From Oscillospiraceae bacterium (GTDB lineage Bacteria > Bacillota > Clostridia > Oscillospirales > Acutalibacteraceae), in NCBI GenBank assembly GCA_003520555.1, contig DOUO01000070.1, forward strand, positions 1 to 17,418: DNA of 17,418 nt. The letters are read 5' to 3'. This document shows, piece by piece, positions 7,323 to 14,729 of this stretch (position 1 is the first letter of the stretch; every line of letters begins with the position of its first letter). The notes beneath the pieces are model-generated. The model worked only from the letters and a program-made list of their open reading frames with translations, was not told the origin of the DNA and ran no database searches. The translations under genes and the position numbers were made by a program.

Positions 7323-8486
7323 TTGAAAAATATAATGCTGACCGGCAAAAGCTGCTGCGGCTGCCGCGGCTGCGAACAGGCATGTCCGCAAAAATGCGTC
7401 ACCTTTTTTACGGATAAAGAAGGCTTTTTGTACCCGGAGGTTGACGAAACGCGCTGTACTGAGTGCGGAGTCTGCCTGAAAAAATGCCCGGTTTACACAA
7501 AAGCGGAGTGCGGTAAAAGCCCAAAAGTTTTTGCCGCCAAAATCAAGGATAAACAGACCGCGTTCGGCAGCACCTCCGGCGGAGTTTTTACCGCTGTCGC
7601 GGAGCACATTCTTGACAACGGCGGCGTTGTTTACGGCTGCGCCTTTGACGAAAGCTTAACGGCAAGGCACATTGCGGTCGAAAGCAAAGCCGAGCTGCAA
7701 AGGCTGCGAAGCTCAAAATATGTTCAAAGCGATTTAAGCGGTGTTTTTTCAGCGCTTAAAAAAGAGCTGAAAAACGGCAGACAGGTGCTGTTCAGCGGCA
7801 CGGGATGTCAATGCGCCGGCCTGAAAAATTTTTTGGGCAGGGATTACGACAATTTAATTTTGACCGACATTGTTTGCCACGGGGTTCCGAGCCCGCTTCT
7901 TTTTGAAAAATACCTTGAATACAAGGGCAGTAAAATGGGCGGAAAAATTACCGCGTACAACTTCCGCAGCAAGGAAAAACGCGGCTGGGATTTATACTAC
8001 AAGGCGGAAACAGCAGGGACAAGCAAGTCGGATTACGGCTTTTTTGACCCGTACTACAACGCTTTTTTAAACTGCAAAACCTACCGTGAAAGCTGTTACG
8101 TATGCAAGTACGCAAACAGCAGCCGCACAGGCGACATAACCCTGGCGGATTACTGGGGAATTGAGAAATTTCATCCTTCGTTTTACGACAGCAACGGCGT
8201 TTCGCTTGTTTTAGTCAATACCGACAAGGGTGAAAGGCTGTGGCAGGAGCTTGCGCCTGTGCTTGAAAGTATTCCCTCAGAGCTTGAAAAGGCTGTTGTG
8301 ATGAACAAAAACCTCAAGGAGCCGTCAAGCCGCCCCGAATGCCGCGACGGTATTTACGACGGAATTGACGGAGATATAAACCGGTATTTCGAAACCAAGC
8401 TGGCGTTTAAAATAAACCCCAAGACAAAGCTGAAAAAGGCGATACCCCTTGGGATTAAAAACGCCGTAAAAAAGATAAAGAGTTGA
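7323..8486 (+). CDS. FrhB/FdhB-type iron-sulfur oxidoreductase (coenzyme F420 hydrogenase/dehydrogenase beta subunit family)
   Basis: A 387-residue protein with an N-terminal di-cluster ferredoxin domain and an FrhB-like flavin-binding core. Two CxxCxxCxxxCP motifs, Cys14/17/21 with Cys11, and Cys45/48/51/55, should bind two 4Fe-4S clusters. The rest has family motifs: STSGGVFTA, a YVQSD segment, FSGTGCQCAGLKNFL, DIVCHGVPSP, the CYVCKYANSSRTGDITLADYWG stretch and a basic C-terminus. Relatives are frequent in polysaccharide loci of gut bacteria, often beside pyruvyl-transferase genes as here, but their substrate is unknown. Coenzyme F420 itself is not implied. The TTG at 7323 is preferred for its spacing from GGTGA; TTG 7311 or ATG 7335 remain possible and change only the first few residues. 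Confidence 0.9.
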   Translation: MKNIMLTGKSCCGCRGCEQACPQKCVTFFTDKEGFLYPEVDETRCTECGVCLKKCPVYTKAECGKSPKVFAAKIKDKQTAFGSTSGGVFTAVAEHILDNGGVVYGCAFDESLTARHIAVESKAELQRLRSSKYVQSDLSGVFSALKKELKNGRQVLFSGTGCQCAGLKNFLGRDYDNLILTDIVCHGVPSPLLFEKYLEYKGSKMGGKITAYNFRSKEKRGWDLYYKAETAGTSKSDYGFFDPYYNAFLNCKTYRESCYVCKYANSSRTGDITLADYWGIEKFHPSFYDSNGVSLVLVNTDKGERLWQELAPVLESIPSELEKAVVMNKNLKEPSSRPECRDGIYDGIDGDINRYFETKLAFKINPKTKLKKAIPLGIKNAVKKIKS

Positions 8487-8490
8487 GCAT

Positions 8491-9651
8491 ATGAAAAAAT
8501 TGGGAATCTGCGTTTGTTATCAGCACCGCAACTACGGAAGCCAGCTTCAAAGCTTTGCTACCACGGTCGAGCTTGAAAAACGCGGAATTGACTACGAAAT
8601 TATACGCTACAAAAAGAAGCTTACCCCGTCGCTGGCGGCAAAAATGCTTCCGAAGCTTTTTAACCCCGTGTTTATAAGCGACAGAGTTAAAATCCGATAC
8701 AAAAAGAACCTGATGATGAAAACACATCCTCAGCTTGGCAGAGACAATGCCGTAAGAAACGAATGTCTCGCCAAATTTTCAAGGGAGCATTTTACAAAGC
8801 TGTCGCCTGTTTACGAGGGCTATAGCGCGCTTAAAAGCGGCGCGGAAAAATACAGCGCCGTTATGGTCGGCAGCGACCAGCTTTGGGCGCCGGGCGGAAT
8901 TACCTCGGACTTTTACAACCTTATGTTCGCGCCGGAGGGCGTTGAAAGGCTTTCATACGCGGCAAGCTTCGGCGTTTCAAAAATCGAGCCCAAGCTTCAC
9001 GCGAAATACCGCGAATTTCTTTCACGGATGGATTACATCAGCGTAAGGGAAAACGCGGGCAAAAAGCTTGTTGAGGAACTGAGCGGCAAATCCGCCGAGG
9101 TTGTTGTTGACCCGGTAATGCTGCTGACGGCTGAGGAATGGCTTGAACAAATACCTGATGAAAACCGTTTTAATGAGCCGTATATATTTGCGTATCTTTT
9201 AGGCGATTCGGAGGAATACCGCCGCCAAATTACGGAATTCGCAAAGAAAAAAGGACTTAAAATTATTACCTCACATCACATGGACACCTACAACAAGGCA
9301 GACGAAGGCTTCGGCGACGAAGCGCCGTTTGACGTCGGTCCCGCGGAATTTGTAAACTTTATCCGCAACGCGGAATATGTTTTTACCGATTCGTTCCACG
9401 GTTCGGTTTTTTCAATGCTTTACAAAAAGCAGTTTTTGATTTTTGACAGGTACAAGGCAGACACGCTGACCTCAAAGAATTCAAGAATAGAAAGCTTCTG
9501 TGAAAATTACGGACTTTCAGACCGCCGCTTCAACGGAGATATTTACGCGGCGGACAACGCGATAGATTTTGACGCCGTTTACAAAAAAACGGACGCTCAT
9601 ATTAAAAAATCCAAGGCGTTTCTTGACAAAGCCTTGGCTGACTTGGAGTGA
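8491..9651 (+). CDS. Polysaccharide pyruvyl transferase family protein (second of three)
   Basis: A 386-residue member of the same superfamily as the genes at 6212 and 11949. Motifs are the N-terminal CYQHRNYGSQLQSFAT, GSDQLW (127-132), YAASFG, ISVRENAG (SVRE at 184-187), DPVMLLT, and FTDSFHGSVFSML with DSFHG at 300-304. A weak AAAGAG at 8478-8482 lies eight bases before the ATG, and the start is four bases after the stop of the FeS oxidoreductase, so the two are probably co-translated. Family membership is clear; pyruvyl transfer to a particular sugar is inferred. Its 3' end carries the ribosome binding site of the next gene. Confidence 0.92.
   Translation: MKKLGICVCYQHRNYGSQLQSFATTVELEKRGIDYEIIRYKKKLTPSLAAKMLPKLFNPVFISDRVKIRYKKNLMMKTHPQLGRDNAVRNECLAKFSREHFTKLSPVYEGYSALKSGAEKYSAVMVGSDQLWAPGGITSDFYNLMFAPEGVERLSYAASFGVSKIEPKLHAKYREFLSRMDYISVRENAGKKLVEELSGKSAEVVVDPVMLLTAEEWLEQIPDENRFNEPYIFAYLLGDSEEYRRQITEFAKKKGLKIITSHHMDTYNKADEGFGDEAPFDVGPAEFVNFIRNAEYVFTDSFHGSVFSMLYKKQFLIFDRYKADTLTSKNSRIESFCENYGLSDRRFNGDIYAADNAIDFDAVYKKTDAHIKKSKAFLDKALADLE
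9645..9650 (+). promoter_or_regulatory. Ribosome binding site setting a TTG start for the GT2 gene
   Basis: GGAGTG overlaps the stop region of the preceding gene and ends five bases before TTG 9656. This spacing, together with the canonical GT2 N-terminus right after it, decides the start over the in-frame ATG at 9569. Confidence 0.65.
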
Positions 9652-9655
9652 TTAT

Positions 9656-10621
9656 TTGACGCCGCTTGTTTCTGTTATTGTTCCCGCGTACAATGCCGCG
9701 GCATATATTGAAAAAACAGTGGAAAACCTGAGCAGGCAAACCTGCAGCGAAATTGAAATAATACTGGTTGATGACGGCTCAACCGACGGCACGGCGGAAA
9801 TTTGCGACCGCCTTTCAGAGCTTTACGACCGCGTGAAGGTTATTCATCAGGAAAACAAGGGAGTTTCCGCCGCGAGAAACGCCGGCATGAGGGCGGCTTC
9901 GGGCAGTTACATCGGTTTTTGTGACAGCGACGACGTTCCGGATTCCGATTTGTACGAAACTCTGCTGAATTTGGCTGTTGAAAACAACGCCGAGCTTTCT
10001 ATGGTTGACGTCAGAATTCAAAACATAGACGGCTCAATAAAGCATACAAGCACACAAATTTCCCACTGCTTTAACTCGCCCGACGAATTTGCCGAGGCGT
10101 TCTTTACCGAGTACCTTAACGTCGGCGTATATACCAAGCTTTTCAGCCGCGAGCTGGCTGCGCGGCTTGAATTTCCCGAGGGCATACGGATTAACGAGGA
10201 CATGTACTTCTTCTTCTGCGCGGGTATAAGCTCAAAAAAGACAGTGCATAAAAACGTTGAAAAATACACCTACGCGCTCAATTCCGAATCCGCTACGATG
10301 AAAGGCTTTTCCGAAAGCTATTTTGATAAAATTTTCATTGCAGACGAATTTGTACGGCTGACAAAAGAGAAGTTTCCTAAGCTTTTAAACTACGCCGAAA
10401 GCAAAAAGGTTTCCATGCTTTTGCGACTTATAAACCGGATGCTGGTTCTCGGCGGCGACAAACAATTCCCCGACAGATATAAAGAGATTTGTAAAACCGT
10501 AACCTCGTATAAAACCGGCTTTTGCAAGCGCTATTTAAACAAAAAAGATTTTGCGCGTTTTATGCTGCTTAAAGCCAACCGACCGATGTTTGAGGCGGCA
10601 AGCAAAAGGCTTGATAAGTAA
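9656..10621 (+). CDS. Family 2 glycosyltransferase
   Basis: GT-A-fold inverting glycosyltransferase, 321 residues. It begins at a TTG codon with TPLVSVIVPAYNAAAYIEKT, the standard start of GT2 proteins. ILVDDGSTDGT (36-46) binds the nucleotide, and ENKGVSAARNAG and the DxD-type FCDSDD (Asp90-Asp93) follow; INEDMYFF (179-186) holds the presumed catalytic-base ED pair. The C-terminal third is helical and basic. The upstream in-frame ATG at 9569 would overlap the previous gene by about 80 bases and add a non-homologous leader, so it is not used. It should add one sugar of the repeat unit from a nucleotide donor in the cytoplasm; donor and acceptor are unknown. Confidence 0.94.
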   Translation: MTPLVSVIVPAYNAAAYIEKTVENLSRQTCSEIEIILVDDGSTDGTAEICDRLSELYDRVKVIHQENKGVSAARNAGMRAASGSYIGFCDSDDVPDSDLYETLLNLAVENNAELSMVDVRIQNIDGSIKHTSTQISHCFNSPDEFAEAFFTEYLNVGVYTKLFSRELAARLEFPEGIRINEDMYFFFCAGISSKKTVHKNVEKYTYALNSESATMKGFSESYFDKIFIADEFVRLTKEKFPKLLNYAESKKVSMLLRLINRMLVLGGDKQFPDRYKEICKTVTSYKTGFCKRYLNKKDFARFMLLKANRPMFEAASKRLDK

Positions 10622-10642
10622 CAAAGAGGAGCACATTTCCGT

Positions 10643-11962
10643 ATGAAAAACGAAAAAAAATTTACTATTGCCGATTTATGGTATACTTTTTTGGCGTTGG
10701 CGCTTCCGGTGATTTGTGTTTCGGGAGCTTCGCCCATACCGTTTGCCCTTCGTCCGTATTTGATTTACGCAACAGGCATTGGCTTTGTGCTGGCCTTTAT
10801 TTTCTCCGGCATTAAAATACGGCTGAATTCCGTGACTGTATTGGGATTTTTATTGGTATCGTACATGTCAATTTCCCTGTTTTATTCATATGACGCGGCG
10901 GCAACCAAAAGCCTGATGTTCATATACATTTGCAGCTTTACCCTGCTGTTTACGGACATGCCCACGGATAAATTTGAGCTTGTGCTTAAAATATGCTATG
11001 TATTCTGTATTGTAATGGCGTTTTCAATTATAATAAGCGTGTTTATCAATAACTGCATGCTGCGGTTTTTCAGCTTTATTGTAAATCCGCAACATTCACC
11101 TTCGATAACGGCGGCCATTCAGCGTGAGTTAAGCGAAGGCACATATTCGGGCTTTGTACGCGAACGTACCGACGCCGCGTTTGTTATGAACGTAGGAATA
11201 GCGATTTCATATTCAAAGTTCTTTTCGCAGGGTAAGCTTAAAAAGCTTGACGTATTCTTTTTGGCGATATTTATTATAGCCATGATATTTACCGGCAAAA
11301 GAATGTTGTTCGTTGTAAGCGTTATCTGCTTTGCGATATTCATGCTGATTTCAAACATAAAAAACAGATTTTTCAAAACAAGCGTCATTGTTTTGCTTGC
11401 GGTCAGCCTTGTGTTCATGGCATCAATGTTTGTTCCGCAGGTATCGTCCTTTTTGTCGCGTTTCCTTGACAGCGAAAACCTAAGCACCATCGGACAGCGC
11501 GATATGTTGTGGAATTCCATGATTTCCATGTTCAAAAGCAACCCTGTTTTCGGCGCGGGCTTAAACTCCTTCAACAGCTACGCGTATAACCACGGTCTTC
11601 TGGTAGGCAACCGCGAATGGACATACAACGGTCACAACTCATATTTGCAGTTTCTTGCCGAACTCGGAGTTGTAGGCTTTGCGATACTTGTCATGTTTAT
11701 AGCGGTGGCGTTCTACACTTCCATAAAGCTTTTGAAGGCAGTTCGGGATAACCGCTTATACTCAAAGATTGTGTATTTTTCCGTATACATTCAGGTGCTT
11801 ATTGCGGTGTACGCGCTTACGGGAAATCCGCTTTATTCACGTCAGATGGTGGTAATGTGGTTTTTGTCAATCGGCATGGTTAACTCAATTTATTATAAAC
11901 TCAACCCCGTAACCGAAAAAAGAATGTTCGGAAGAAAGGAAAGGCTATATGGCATCGAATAA
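10643..11962 (+). CDS. O-antigen polymerase/ligase-type membrane protein (Wzy-like)
   Basis: Integral membrane protein of 439 residues with about ten or more hydrophobic segments spread over its length. It carries the O-antigen ligase/polymerase signature: FTGKRMLFVV (216-225), then after a longer extracytoplasmic region GQRDMLW (284-290), PVFGAGLNSF (301-310) and NGHNSYLQFLAELGVVG (329-345), with the Arg and His residues typical of the catalytic loop. In a locus with one initiating transferase and one flippase it is best read as the Wzy polymerase joining lipid-linked repeat units outside the membrane; a ligase role is less likely in a Gram-positive setting. AGAGGAG at 10626-10632 precedes the ATG by ten bases. 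It overlaps the next gene by 14 bases. Confidence 0.92.
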   Translation: MKNEKKFTIADLWYTFLALALPVICVSGASPIPFALRPYLIYATGIGFVLAFIFSGIKIRLNSVTVLGFLLVSYMSISLFYSYDAAATKSLMFIYICSFTLLFTDMPTDKFELVLKICYVFCIVMAFSIIISVFINNCMLRFFSFIVNPQHSPSITAAIQRELSEGTYSGFVRERTDAAFVMNVGIAISYSKFFSQGKLKKLDVFFLAIFIIAMIFTGKRMLFVVSVICFAIFMLISNIKNRFFKTSVIVLLAVSLVFMASMFVPQVSSFLSRFLDSENLSTIGQRDMLWNSMISMFKSNPVFGAGLNSFNSYAYNHGLLVGNREWTYNGHNSYLQFLAELGVVGFAILVMFIAVAFYTSIKLLKAVRDNRLYSKIVYFSVYIQVLIAVYALTGNPLYSRQMVVMWFLSIGMVNSIYYKLNPVTEKRMFGRKERLYGIE

Positions 11963-13073
11963 GGTCGGAATACTGACTTTTCATCAGGCGTTGAGCTACG
12001 GAGCAAAGCTTCAGGCTTACGCGCTTCAGCAGTTTTTAACCGAAAACGGCATAGAAAACGACATCATTGATTACACCTGCAAATACATGTATAATACCCA
12101 AATCCGTCCGATAAGATTTTGGTATAAAAAGAAACTCAGCGTAACAATTAAGGATATTCTGCGCTCGTTTATCACGATGCGGCAGGTTGGCATTGAAAGG
12201 GACAAAACCATTGCCTTCCGTCAAAAGCATTTAAACCTGAGCCGTCCGTTTGATGAGTCGAATATTTCAGAGGCGGCAGGTGAATACAGGGCGTTTATCA
12301 CCGGCAGCGACCAGGTTTGGAGCCCGACCGTTGTGGGCTTTGACAAGGTGTACTTTTTAAATTTTGCCAAGCCAAAGCAAAAGTATTCTTACGCCGCAAG
12401 CGTAGGCGGTTCAAAGGTTGAGGGAAAAACCAAGGATGAATACCGCAGTTTGCTGTCGGATTTTCAAAAAATTTCCGTGCGCGAGCCTTCCGCCGCTCAG
12501 CTTGTTAATGAGCTTACCGGCAAGGAAGCGGTTGTAAGCCCGGACCCGACGCTTTTGTTTACAAGCGAAAAATGGGACGGCTTTGCGCAGCGTCCCGAGG
12601 GCTTCGGCGAAGAAGAAAAGTATATTTTCCTTTTCAACGTTAATATTCCCAAAAGACTGTTTAATTTCGCGCAGGAGCTCGGAAAACGAACAGGCTTGAA
12701 AATTTATTCCATTCAAAAAAACAAACGCCATCATGTTGACGGCGTTACATATATTGACCCTGTTTCCGCAAACGAGTTTGTATGGCTGATTAAAAACGCG
12801 GAATATGTGGTTACAAATTCTTTCCACGCCACGGCGTTTTCGTTGATTTATCACAAGAACTTTTTTATTGAGTTTGACACGCAGGGCACAAGAAACGTGC
12901 GTTCCGAACAGCTGCTTCAAAGGCTTCGGGTGACCGGCAGAGAAATTACCGCAGCGTCATACCCCGAAACCGATGTAAAAACCGACTGGGATTACGCGGA
13001 AAGTAAGCTGGACGAGCTCAGACAAGCCGCAAAAACATATATTGCGGAGGTTAAGCAGGATATTTACGGATGA
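11949..13073 (+). CDS. Polysaccharide pyruvyl transferase family protein (third of three)
   Basis: A 374-residue member of the pyruvyl-transferase superfamily. It has ILTFHQALSYGAKLQAYALQ at the N-terminus, GSDQVW (119-124), YAASVG, ISVREPSA (SVRE at 176-179), DPTLLFT, and VTNSFHATAFSLI, where the usual DSFHG reads NSFHA (290-294). That variation differs from the two paralogues at 6212 and 8491 and may signal a different acceptor or donor, although N and A at these positions also occur elsewhere in the family as I recall it. AAGGAAAGG at about 11936-11944 serves as ribosome binding site inside the end of wzy, and the 14-base overlap suggests translational coupling. Confidence 0.9.
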   Translation: MASNKVGILTFHQALSYGAKLQAYALQQFLTENGIENDIIDYTCKYMYNTQIRPIRFWYKKKLSVTIKDILRSFITMRQVGIERDKTIAFRQKHLNLSRPFDESNISEAAGEYRAFITGSDQVWSPTVVGFDKVYFLNFAKPKQKYSYAASVGGSKVEGKTKDEYRSLLSDFQKISVREPSAAQLVNELTGKEAVVSPDPTLLFTSEKWDGFAQRPEGFGEEEKYIFLFNVNIPKRLFNFAQELGKRTGLKIYSIQKNKRHHVDGVTYIDPVSANEFVWLIKNAEYVVTNSFHATAFSLIYHKNFFIEFDTQGTRNVRSEQLLQRLRVTGREITAASYPETDVKTDWDYAESKLDELRQAAKTYIAEVKQDIYG

Positions 13074-13112
13074 TAATTTGCCTGACCGCCGAAAACTGCA
13101 AAGGATGATATA

Positions 13113-14675
13113 ATGTCCGAAAAACCAAAATCCACCCAAAAACAGATGTCTGTTAACATTATATCAAGTATAATCGCCTTTGGCGTTACTATTGGTATAA
13201 ACTTTTTTCTGACTCCGCATCTGGTTTCTTCGCTCGGTACCGAAGCTTACGGCTTTATCGGCCTTGCGAACAACTTTGTCCAATACGCAACCATCATCAC
13301 CGCCGCGCTTAACTCAATGGCAGGCAGATTTATTTCCGTTGAATACCACCGCGGAAATTTAAAAAAGGCGACTACAATTTTTAACTCGGTGCTGATTGCC
13401 GATTTGTTCCTTGCCGCCGTTATGCTTGTGGCTTCGGGATTTTTGACGGCGTATATCGACGTTATCCTAAACGTTCCGCCGCACCTTGTTACAAACGTAA
13501 AAATCACGTTTGCTCTGACGTTTTTAACCTATGTTGTCAGCGTTGTAACGGCAATTTTTACAACCGCGCCTTTTGTAAAGAACCGTCTGGAAATCAACTA
13601 CATCCGCAATATCATATCCAACCTTATCAAGGTTGCCATGATTGTCGGGCTGTTTACGCTGTTTTCCCCCCAGCTGTATTTTATTGCGCTGGCGTCCCTT
13701 GGAAGCGGACTGTTTTTGCTGCTTGCAAACATAACCGTTAAAAGAAGGCTGCTGCCGGAAATTAAGACCAATTTCCGCGACTTTAAGCTTTCAATGGTAA
13801 AAATGATTATCGCTTCGGGAATGTGGATGTCGCTGGCTCAGCTGAGCAACATTCTGCTTTCCGGCCTGGATTTGCTGATTTGCAATGTCACCCTCGGCGC
13901 TACGCTGATGGGACTTATGTCAATCGCAAAAACAGTACCTCAAAGTATCGCGATTTTAATCAATCAGCTTTCAAGCGTATTTGCACCGCATTACACTATA
14001 CTGTACGCAAAGAACGACATGAAGGGGCTTGTTGAGGAGGTAAACTTCACCTCAAAAATACAGAGCTTTATAATGACGGTTCCGCTTGCGGGCTTTATAG
14101 TTTTCGGCCATGAGTTTTATACACTGTGGCAGCCGTCCAAAACCCCCGATGAAATTAACACGATACAGATTATTTCGGTTTTGACCGTAATAATGTACCT
14201 TTTTACCGCGCACACACAGGCGCTCACCATGCTCAACTCCGTATTTAACAAGCTTAAGGTTCCGGTATTGGTGGCGTTGGGAGTAGGTATAGTCAGTACG
14301 CTTTCGGTAATACTGATTGTGAACTTCACGGACTTTTCGCCCACATACAAGGCGTTTTTCATTGCGGGAATCAGCTCTTTGCTGATGAGTCTGCGTTCGC
14401 TGATTTTTGTGCCGATTTATTCGGCTTATCTGCTTAAACAGAAAAAGACCGTATTTTACCCTGCTATTATAAGAAGCTGGATTTGCTTCGTCGTTATAGC
14501 CGCGGTATTCTTTGTAATAAAAAGCTTTTTCCCCATGAATACATGGATAAAGCTTATAATCGGCTGTCTTGCGTCGGGCGTGTTGGGATACGCGCTGAGC
14601 ATATTCCTGATGTTCAGCCGCAAGGAGCTTAAGAACCTTAAGGGTAAGGTTTTGAAAAAAATAAAAAAGAAATAA
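13113..14675 (+). CDS. Polysaccharide flippase of the MOP superfamily (Wzx-like)
   Basis: A 520-residue integral membrane protein with roughly twelve to fourteen hydrophobic segments, the usual length for Wzx or polysaccharide-biosynthesis exporters. The N-terminal region ISSIIAFGVTIGINFFLTPH followed by LGTEAYGFIGLANNF is characteristic of this family, in which a conserved long first helix and a LG..YG motif recur. The C-terminus is strongly basic (KGKVLKKIKKK). It should flip undecaprenyl-linked repeat units across the membrane to Wzy. AAGGATG at 13101-13107 is five bases before the ATG. It is the last gene of the operon; a hairpin terminator begins 14 bases after its stop. Confidence 0.92.
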   Translation: MSEKPKSTQKQMSVNIISSIIAFGVTIGINFFLTPHLVSSLGTEAYGFIGLANNFVQYATIITAALNSMAGRFISVEYHRGNLKKATTIFNSVLIADLFLAAVMLVASGFLTAYIDVILNVPPHLVTNVKITFALTFLTYVVSVVTAIFTTAPFVKNRLEINYIRNIISNLIKVAMIVGLFTLFSPQLYFIALASLGSGLFLLLANITVKRRLLPEIKTNFRDFKLSMVKMIIASGMWMSLAQLSNILLSGLDLLICNVTLGATLMGLMSIAKTVPQSIAILINQLSSVFAPHYTILYAKNDMKGLVEEVNFTSKIQSFIMTVPLAGFIVFGHEFYTLWQPSKTPDEINTIQIISVLTVIMYLFTAHTQALTMLNSVFNKLKVPVLVALGVGIVSTLSVILIVNFTDFSPTYKAFFIAGISSLLMSLRSLIFVPIYSAYLLKQKKTVFYPAIIRSWICFVVIAAVFFVIKSFFPMNTWIKLIIGCLASGVLGYALSIFLMFSRKELKNLKGKVLKKIKKK

Positions 14676-14688
14676 CTTGACGTAAATT

Positions 14689-14722
14689 AAAAAGGTTGGT
14701 TCATTTTTGAGCCAACCTTTTT
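14689..14722. terminator. Bidirectional intrinsic terminator between convergent genes
   Basis: A hairpin with left arm 14689-14703, loop 14704-14707 and right arm 14708-14722: a 15-pair stem with one G-T wobble (14700/14711), whose outer five pairs are A-T. Read on the plus strand it is followed by a T-run and ends the polysaccharide operon. Read on the minus strand it is also A-before, T-after, and lies just downstream of the stop at 14730, so it can end that transcript as well. Confidence 0.92.
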
Positions 14723-14729
14723 TATAAAA

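Noticed and set aside
7323..8486. Coenzyme F420 metabolism in this organism
   Set aside because: The family name comes from archaeal FrhB. Polysaccharide-locus relatives share the fold and FeS motifs only, and nothing in the window points to F420 synthesis or methanogenesis.
9569..9655. ATG at 9569 as start of the GT2 gene
   Set aside because: It would overlap the preceding gene by about 80 bases and add a leader unlike GT2 N-termini. TTG 9656 has a well-spaced GGAGTG and gives the standard start.
13078..13114. Internal promoter before the flippase gene (TTGCCT and TATAAT)
   Set aside because: The two boxes are 25 bases apart, too far for a sigma-A promoter, and the TATAAT overlaps the start codon. 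The similar words GGATGATAATTTG (13069) and GGATGATATAATG (13103) look like chance similarity.
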